A stretch of 64,000 nt of DNA from Nematostella vectensis (lineage: Eukaryota; Cnidaria; Anthozoa; Actiniaria; Edwardsiidae): positions 6,377,501 through 6,441,500 of the forward strand of contig NC_064043.1 of the NCBI RefSeq assembly GCF_932526225.1, written 5' to 3'. The notes under the pieces were generated by a model. That model ran no database searches, had not been told where the DNA came from, and worked only from the letters and a program-made list of their open reading frames with translations. The translations under genes and the position numbers were made by a program. Shown here piece after piece: positions 58,301 to 64,000 of the stretch (within the stretch, counting starts at the first letter, position 1; each line of letters begins with the position of its first letter).

Positions 58301-61300
58301 ATTGGACAGTATCCGGTATGCGTGTGGTTATGCTGAAGCTACGGGGGAGGGGGGGGGGGGTAAAGATGTCTTTTCCAACCTCTATTGTGCAGGATCCAGT
58401 ATGCGTGTGGTTAGGCTGATGCTACGGGGGGGGGGGGGGGGGGGGGGGGGGTGGGGAAAAATGTATTTTCCAACCTCTATTGTGCAGTATCCGGTATGCG
58501 TGTGGGAAGGATGAAGCTACGGGGGCGGGGGGGAAAGATGTCTTTTCCAACCTCTATTGTGCAGTATCCGGTATGCGTGTGGTTAGGCTGAAGCTACGGG
58601 GGGAGGGGGGGGGGGTTAAAATGTCTTTTTCAACCTCTATTGTGCAGTATCCGGTATGCGTGTGGGTAGGCTGAAGCTACGGGGGGGGGGGGGGGGCTGA
58701 AGGAGCTTAGGTCATTCCTTATTTTCTGGGGAAGAAGGTGAGCGGATATATAATCTCTTTTCGTATGTCCTTAGTTTGTTCTACATTCTGACTTTGTTTG
58801 CGTGTAGCTGCCTCGTTTAACCCCGTCCTAGGTACGGCCTTGTCTACTCCATCTCCTTACCTACACGTGTCCTAGGTACAGCCATGTCTACTCCATCTCC
58901 TTACCTACACATGTCCTAGGTACAGCCTTGTCTACTCCATCTCCTTACCTACACGTGTCCTAGGTACAGCCTTGTCTACTCCATCTCCTTACCTACACGT
59001 ATCCTAGGTACAGCCTTGTCTACTCCATCTCCTTACCTACACGTGTCCTAGGTACAGCCTTGTCTACTCCATCTCCTTACCTACACATGTCCTAGGTACA
59101 GCCTTGTCTACTCCATCTCCTTACCTACACGTGTCCTAGGTACAGCCTTGTCTACTCCATCTCCTTACCTACACGTATCCTAGGTACAGCCTTGTCTACT
59201 CCATCTCCTTACCTACACATGTCCTAGGTACAGCCTTGTCTACTCCATCTCCTTACCTACACATGTCCTAGGTACAGCCTTGTCTACTCCATCTCCTTAC
59301 CTACACGTGTCCTAGGTACAGCCTTGTCTACTCCATCTCCTTACCTACACGTATCCTAGGTACAGCCTTGTCTACTCCATCTCCTTACCTACACGTGTCC
59401 TAGGTACAGCCTTGTCTACTCCATCTCCTTACCTACACATGTCCTAGGTACAGCCTTGTCTACTCCATCTCCTTACCTACACGTGTCCTAGGTACAGCCT
59501 TGTCTACTCCATCTCCTTACCTACACGTATCCTAGGTACAGCCTTGTCTACTCCATCTCCTTACCTACACATGTCCTAGGTACAGCCTTGTCTACTCCAT
59601 CTCCTTACCTACACATGTCCTAGGTACAGCCTTGTCTACTCCATCTCCTTACCTACACGTGTCCTAGGTACAGCCTTGTCTACTCCATCTCCTTACCTAC
59701 ACGTGTCCTAGGTACAGCCTTGTCTACTCCATCTCCTTACCTACACGTGTCCTAGGTACAGCCTTGTCTACTCCATCTCCTTACCTACACATGTCCTAGG
59801 TACAGCCTTGTCTACTCCATCTCCTTACCTACACGTGTCCTAGGTACAGCCTTGTCTACTCCATCTCCTTACCTACACGTATCCTAGGTACAGCCTTGTC
59901 TACTCCATCTCCTTACCTACACGTATCGTAGGTACAGCCTTGTCTACTCCATCTCCTTACCTACACGTGTCCTAGGTACAGCCATGTCTACTCCATCTCC
60001 TTACCTACACGTGTCCTAGGTACGGCCTTATCTACTCCATCTCCTTACCTACACGTATCCTAGGTACAGCCTTGTCTACTCCATCTCCTTACCTACACGT
60101 GTCCTAGGTACAGCCTTGTCTACTCCATCTCCTTACCTACACGTGTCCTAGGTACAGCCTTGTCTACTCCATCTCCTTACCTACACGTGTCCTAGGTACA
60201 GCCTTGTCTACTCCATCTCCTTACCTACACGTATCCTAGGTACAGCCTTGTCTACTCCATCTCCTTACCTACACATGTCCTAGGTACAGCCTCGTCTACT
60301 CCATCTCCTTACCTACACGTGTCCTAGGTACAGCCTTGTCTACTCCATCTCCTTACCTACACGTGTCCTAGGTACAGCCTTGTCTACTCCATCTCCTTAC
60401 CTACACGTATCGTAGGTACAGCCTTGTCTACTCCATCTCCTTACCTACACGTGTCCTAGGTACAGCCATGTCTACTCCATCTCCTTACCTACACGTGTCC
60501 TAGGTACGGCCTTGTCTACTCCATCTCCTTACCTACACGTGTCCTAGGTACAGCCTTGTCTACTCCATCTCCTTACCTACACGTGTCCTAGGTACAGCCT
60601 TGTCTACTCCATCTCCTTACCTACACGTGTCCTAGGTACAGCCATGTCTACTCCATCTCCTTACCTACACGTGTCCTAGGTACGGCCTTGTCTACTCCAT
60701 CTCCTTACCTACACGTGTCCTAGGTACGGCCTTGTCTACTCCATCTCCTTACCTACACGTGTCCTAGGTACGGCCTTGTCTACTCCATCTCCTTACCTAC
60801 ACGTGTCCTAGGTACGGCCTTGTCTACTCCATCTCCTTACCTACACGTGTCCTAGGTACGGCCTTGTCTACTCCATCTCCTTACCTACACGTGTCCTAGG
60901 TACGGCCTTGTCTACTCCATCTCCTTACCTACACGTGTCCTAGGTACGGCCTTGTCTACTCCATCTCCTTACCTATACGTGTAGAGTATTCTTTTCCTGG
61001 GTAGCCTTCGTGGTACCACTGTGATAAATGACCTCACTCAAGCAATTTCATGACACGCTGTGACGTTTGATCAATTTTCTTTTTAAAGGCCATACCAATG
61101 TGGGCTACGATTTTTACGGAAAGTTCATTAAAGGTCATGGAGTCACCGTGTTTCTGGACACGAAGCTGATTAACGGATCATCAGACTCTGTATCCCTCGG
61201 CCTACGCGGAGCAAATATACAAACGTACTCTCCAGGGTATGAGAACCAATATGCACATGACCAAGTCAGCATTGAGGACTACACTTTTCTTCAACTTGGG

Positions 61301-63551
61301 GAACGAATCGAGGTGCGAACTGGTAATGGTATGGACGTCATCTCATTGAATGGCCCAATCGGAAGGTTCACTGCTGAGTTCAGTGACGTCCTCTACGTGG
61401 ATGCCGGTTCAAATTATGGATCGCCAAACACACTATCGTTCGGAGGAATCCCAAAGACGCATGCGCACATCAAAGGTATGTAAAGGCCTGAATACCCATC
61501 AGCAAAGCTATTCGAGACCTTCATCAGAACGTTCATCGCAAGAGAGATAAGGAACCATATATGTTTTTTATCTTATGCTTTATTGTTATCACTTCAATAA
61601 TATTTTGTTTATAGGTGCTTACTTCAACGCAATAGATGGTAAAATCGGGTTTTTCCACGGCCACAACAAAGAGCTGCACAAGTTTGGGACTGCTAAAGCT
61701 ATTCGCATGGTTCAAGGCAGTCCGTTTGCTGACACTATAGTCATGGATGGGGAGGGATTTAGGGTCGAGCAACAAAACGGTAAAAATATCTACCAGTTAA
61801 ATCTTGGGAACATGAGGTATGCTAGAACAAACATCAACCAAACCATATTGGACGTGTCGGGTAACGCGCCGAAAATTCGTGTGGAAACGGATGGGAGCCT
61901 GACAAAAGAAAACTTCTCCTTCTTACAGAAAGTAAGCATTCGTTCTACCTCGAATAAATGTCACTCTCAGTGACGTATTCGTGGTTTACCTCCGTTTGCA
62001 TTCCTACGCTACACCTCAACAGTCTCTTCGTTCAAAATGCAAATACTTTTTCGTCTATTCTCGAACCCCAAAACCGCAGCTTGATAATTTTGGGCGCGCG
62101 TTGACTCGCAATCAATGCTCACATATTGTAGATATCAGTCCTTCTGTAGCTGGTACTATCTATAAAAACGTGCAGGCAGGACGTAATATCATAGTATCTT
62201 ACTGATTATTTTGAGGTTTTCTTGCAAATAAACCAATATAATTTCAATTGTAATCAACAATAATGGAGTGGTTGATCGACATTCTTTATCAATATGGCAG
62301 ACAAACAAGACAGTTCAAAATCTCCCCGACGGTACACAGGAAGAACGCGTTCGTGATAAATCAGTAAGTCAAGCTACTTTTCAAGCGTTCACATAAATAT
62401 CGATATGAAACGTTATATAATTAAGTACAAAATCATCAACAGCATCATTGATTTAGTTTTGTTGAACATAATGAGGAAGATTGCCACTATTACCAAGATT
62501 TACATCTCACTAGCATATGGTCAAAATTTTATAGCATTTGGCGTTATCAACTTCATAATCATAATTATCGCCTTTTTCCTTGACATCCTCCTCATCATCA
62601 TCGTCTTCTTTGTCTTCATCAACATCATCGTCTTCCTCGTCTTCATCATCATCGTCTTCTTCCCCGACATCATAATTTTCACCAACAAAACAAACAACAT
62701 TAACATTTATGTTAATCTATTATACTTTACTGTCTCAGGTACTGACCATTTCTCGTCGACTTGATGATTACTCATGGGAAGCCGTGAGGCACATCGATAT
62801 GAAGTGCAAATGTGATCTAACAGAGACCATTGTCGAGCTTTACGAAAACGGCAAGGAAACGACGCATTTCGACCTTTTCCACATGAAGAAGGTCATTTAG
62901 AGTGTCCTATATATTAGAAAATGATTATGATACCTGCTTAATCAATTACTACGTGGAAGATATTCAATATTCATATACAGAAAGCATTGAGGGATTTAGC
63001 GAACACCCTTTTTAACACGGCCACTTAAAACTCCAAGTAATTTTGGTCACTCAAACATTGTACAGTTACGGTTGCCGTATAACCTCTATTAAGAGGCCAA
63101 CCAAGAAAAAGCATGGCAAACCAACGCATAAAATCATTTCTTTTTGAAAACTAGTTTATTCTATTTATTACACTATTATGTAAACAGAAGGATTTTAGTT
63201 ACACACTATTTTTCATATTTTCTTACAAGAATGCAAGTGCACTATAAACTTGTCAAAATGTGGTTTTGGTGTACGTACGTAAAGCTGTCATAACATATCA
63301 ATAAAGCTGTCATAACATAACATGTCATAACAAAAGTTCTCATTTTCTTATTCAGGTCCAAGTATCAGGTGAACAGTACAACTTCCAGTTCCTGGGAGAT
63401 CTGGGTGGGACTCCAAGAAACGACCTCGTAAGGATTTCCCGACCCGACTTATATTATGGGAAGCACACCACCATTATCGATCTGGCGGACGGACTTCAGG
63501 ATGCTGTGGTGATTACTGTAAATTTGATGGAAGTTGCCCAGCTGTTCGACG
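55302..63551 (+). CDS. Gene D: secreted multi-exon protein, unknown family, 3'-partial
   Basis: Nine exons are visible: 55302-55473, 56040-56266, 56507-56768, 57329-57556, 58124-58315, 61089-61475, 61615-61931, 62739-62891, 63356-63551. All joints are in phase, giving at least 711 residues, and the last exon ends in phase 1, so the gene runs past the window. The ATG opens a signal peptide (LYILVVLASIITLAGAGAG). Exons 2-4 are helical. Across the exon 3/4 joint lies a long Gly/Ala-rich hydrophobic stretch with SSFVIAATTSLTVLGPIGAL, followed by a Cys pair. Exons 5-9 look beta-rich, with Gly/Asp turns such as RTGNGMDVISLNG. The hydrophobic hairpin in a secreted protein is reminiscent of pore-forming proteins, but I recognise no named domain. 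The exon 8 donor (GTCATT) is weak; if unused, the protein stops at 62898. Confidence 0.72.
56415..56473. repeat. Palindromic ~59-bp insertion in an intron of gene D
   Basis: TTCCCTGCTACAGAGGCCTC is mirrored by AGAGGCCTCTGCTAGCAGGG-AA around a short centre AAATACAGAGAAA. Half of it (AAATACAGAAAAAAGAGGCC to AGCAGGGAA) recurs at 25836-25868 in intron 1 of gene B, so this is a dispersed family. Confidence 0.8.
56830..56986. mobile_element. 157-bp MITE, hAT-like ends, inside a GATAAC microsatellite
   Basis: Starts CAGGGGCGTAGCCAGG and ends CCTGCCTACGCCGCTG, inverted copies with three mismatches. Ends of the form CAGGGGCGTAGC are typical of hAT-type MITEs. The flanks on both sides are GATAAC/GATAAT repeats, so any target-site duplication is masked. 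Confidence 0.75.
58281..58700 (+). pseudogene. Tandem copies of the 3' end of gene D exon 5 with splice donor
   Basis: The exon end GATGTCTTTTCCAACCTCTA followed by CAGTATCCG and the donor GTATGCGTGTGG is repeated four more times (near 58362, 58461, 58537 and 58621). Each copy ends in AGCTACGGGG and a G run of 8-30. Each copy keeps a usable GTATGC donor but no acceptor. The period is about 75-100 bp, varying with the G run. Confidence 0.9.
58829..60979. repeat. 44-bp satellite, ~49 copies, in intron 5 of gene D
   Basis: The unit reads GTCCTAGGTACAGCCTTGTC then TACTCCATCTCCTTACCTACACGT. Variation is limited to a few positions (ACGT/ACAT before TCCTAGG, ACAG/ACGG, GCCTTG/GCCATG). Runs of identical variants near the right end show recent spread. 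The unit contains CCTAGG and an inverted GTACCTAGGAC-like core. It has no coding role. Confidence 0.97.
62210..62290. repeat. Dispersed ~85-bp repeat, copy in gene D intron 7
   Basis: GGAGTGGTTGATCGACATTC preceded by TTCTTGCAAATAAACC matches 35960-36045 (TTCTTGCAAATACATAAACC then GGAGTGGTTGATTGACATTC). Part of it (TGATCGACATTCTTTAT) also occurs at 58101, just before exon 5 of gene D. Confidence 0.65.
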
Positions 63552-63639
63552 GTAAGAAAAGAAATAAGGGCTGACGCTATAAAGAATTACTATGAATTTA
63601 CAATAACATTAGATCTTTCCAAACTGGTGATGGTGATTT

Positions 63640-63690
63640 CTGACTATTGATGAAAGTTATCCAGCTGCTTGACGGTAAGAAAAGAAATGT
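63640..63690 (+). pseudogene. Partial copy of gene D exon 9 end with splice donor
   Basis: GATGAAAGTTATCCAGCTGC followed by TTGACGGTAAGAAAAGAAAT repeats the exon end at 63525-63565 (GATGGAAGTTGCCCAGCTGT) with the GTAAGA donor preserved. It lies about 115 bases downstream in the next intron. Confidence 0.85.
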
Positions 63691-64000
63691 GAGCAAAATC
63701 TCTAGAAAAATAACCTTGGCTAAAAGTGTTGGCGACATTTCAGGAAAAACATTAATGAGCAACCCAAAGGCCCGTGAAACAAAATCCGAGCAGGAAAAGA
63801 ATTCGTTACCTCTGTTACAGATATCAAATGGAAAGTTCCTTATTAGAAATGGCTAGTGATGAGTGAGTGATGAGAAGCGAACAAATCTTGAAAATGGCAC
63901 AGTAGTGAAACTTTTAAATAAAAAATAAAAAAGATACAAAATTAATTTAAAGCAATAGCGCATAATGGAAAAGCTTTATGATACCTCTATATTCCTTACA

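Noticed and set aside
58829..60979. CRISPR-like array (regular 44-bp repeats)
   Set aside because: There are no unique spacers; the units are directly joined, so it is a satellite in a eukaryotic intron.
62405..62764. 119-codon Ile/Phe-rich frame
   Set aside because: Comes from a CATCATCGTCTTC-type simple repeat in intron 7 of gene D; only the last bases belong to an exon.
1..64000. tRNA or rRNA genes
   Set aside because: No cloverleaf with A and B boxes or rRNA core sequence was recognised by eye; a covariance-model search would decide.

Overview
This is animal nuclear DNA. Genes are split by GT-AG introns, there are no operons or ribosome-binding sites, and mobile elements and satellites fill the introns and intergenic space. 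The mix of an RPA-carrying Helitron, many short terminal-inverted-repeat elements, a THAP-derived element, a cysteine-rich CXC repeat gene and a tandem family of MFSD12-like transporters suggests a cnidarian, probably an anthozoan such as a sea anemone. That assignment is inference from gene style, not proof.

Three paralogous MFSD12-like transporters of the major facilitator superfamily dominate the first 39 kb. Gene A is on the + strand (3931-11313). Genes B (28002-18301) and C (38765-31059) are on the - strand. A and B converge, and B and C are tandem. I reconstructed all three exon by exon. Internal exons keep the same phases and nearly the same sizes (93, 93, 174 and 101-104 bases), and every joint stays in frame, giving 846, 639 and 553 residues. 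They differ mainly in the central cytoplasmic loop: about 340 acidic/serine-rich residues in A, about 130 proline-rich residues in B, and a short charged loop in C. B has lost several family-typical charged residues.

From 41.2 to 46.7 kb on the - strand lies a decayed Helitron. It has Rep/HUH and Pif1-type helicase fragments and RPA-like genes, all broken by stops and frameshifts. Next to it is a 3-kb block of TTAA-bounded repeat units (47653-50693), followed by several inverted-repeat elements up to 54.9 kb.

From 55302 to beyond the right edge runs gene D on the + strand. It encodes a secreted protein with a signal peptide, a glycine/alanine-rich hydrophobic stretch and a beta-rich C-terminal half. 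Its introns hold a 2.1-kb, 44-bp satellite. I cannot assign it to a named family with confidence; a pore-forming role is a guess.

The most unusual pattern is that at five places in four unrelated or paralogous genes, the 3' end of an exon with its 5' splice site has been duplicated in tandem into the following intron, once to several times. The left edge (1-930) holds the tail of a multi-copy cnidarian-type gene with a CXC cysteine motif, followed by tandem copies of part of it.
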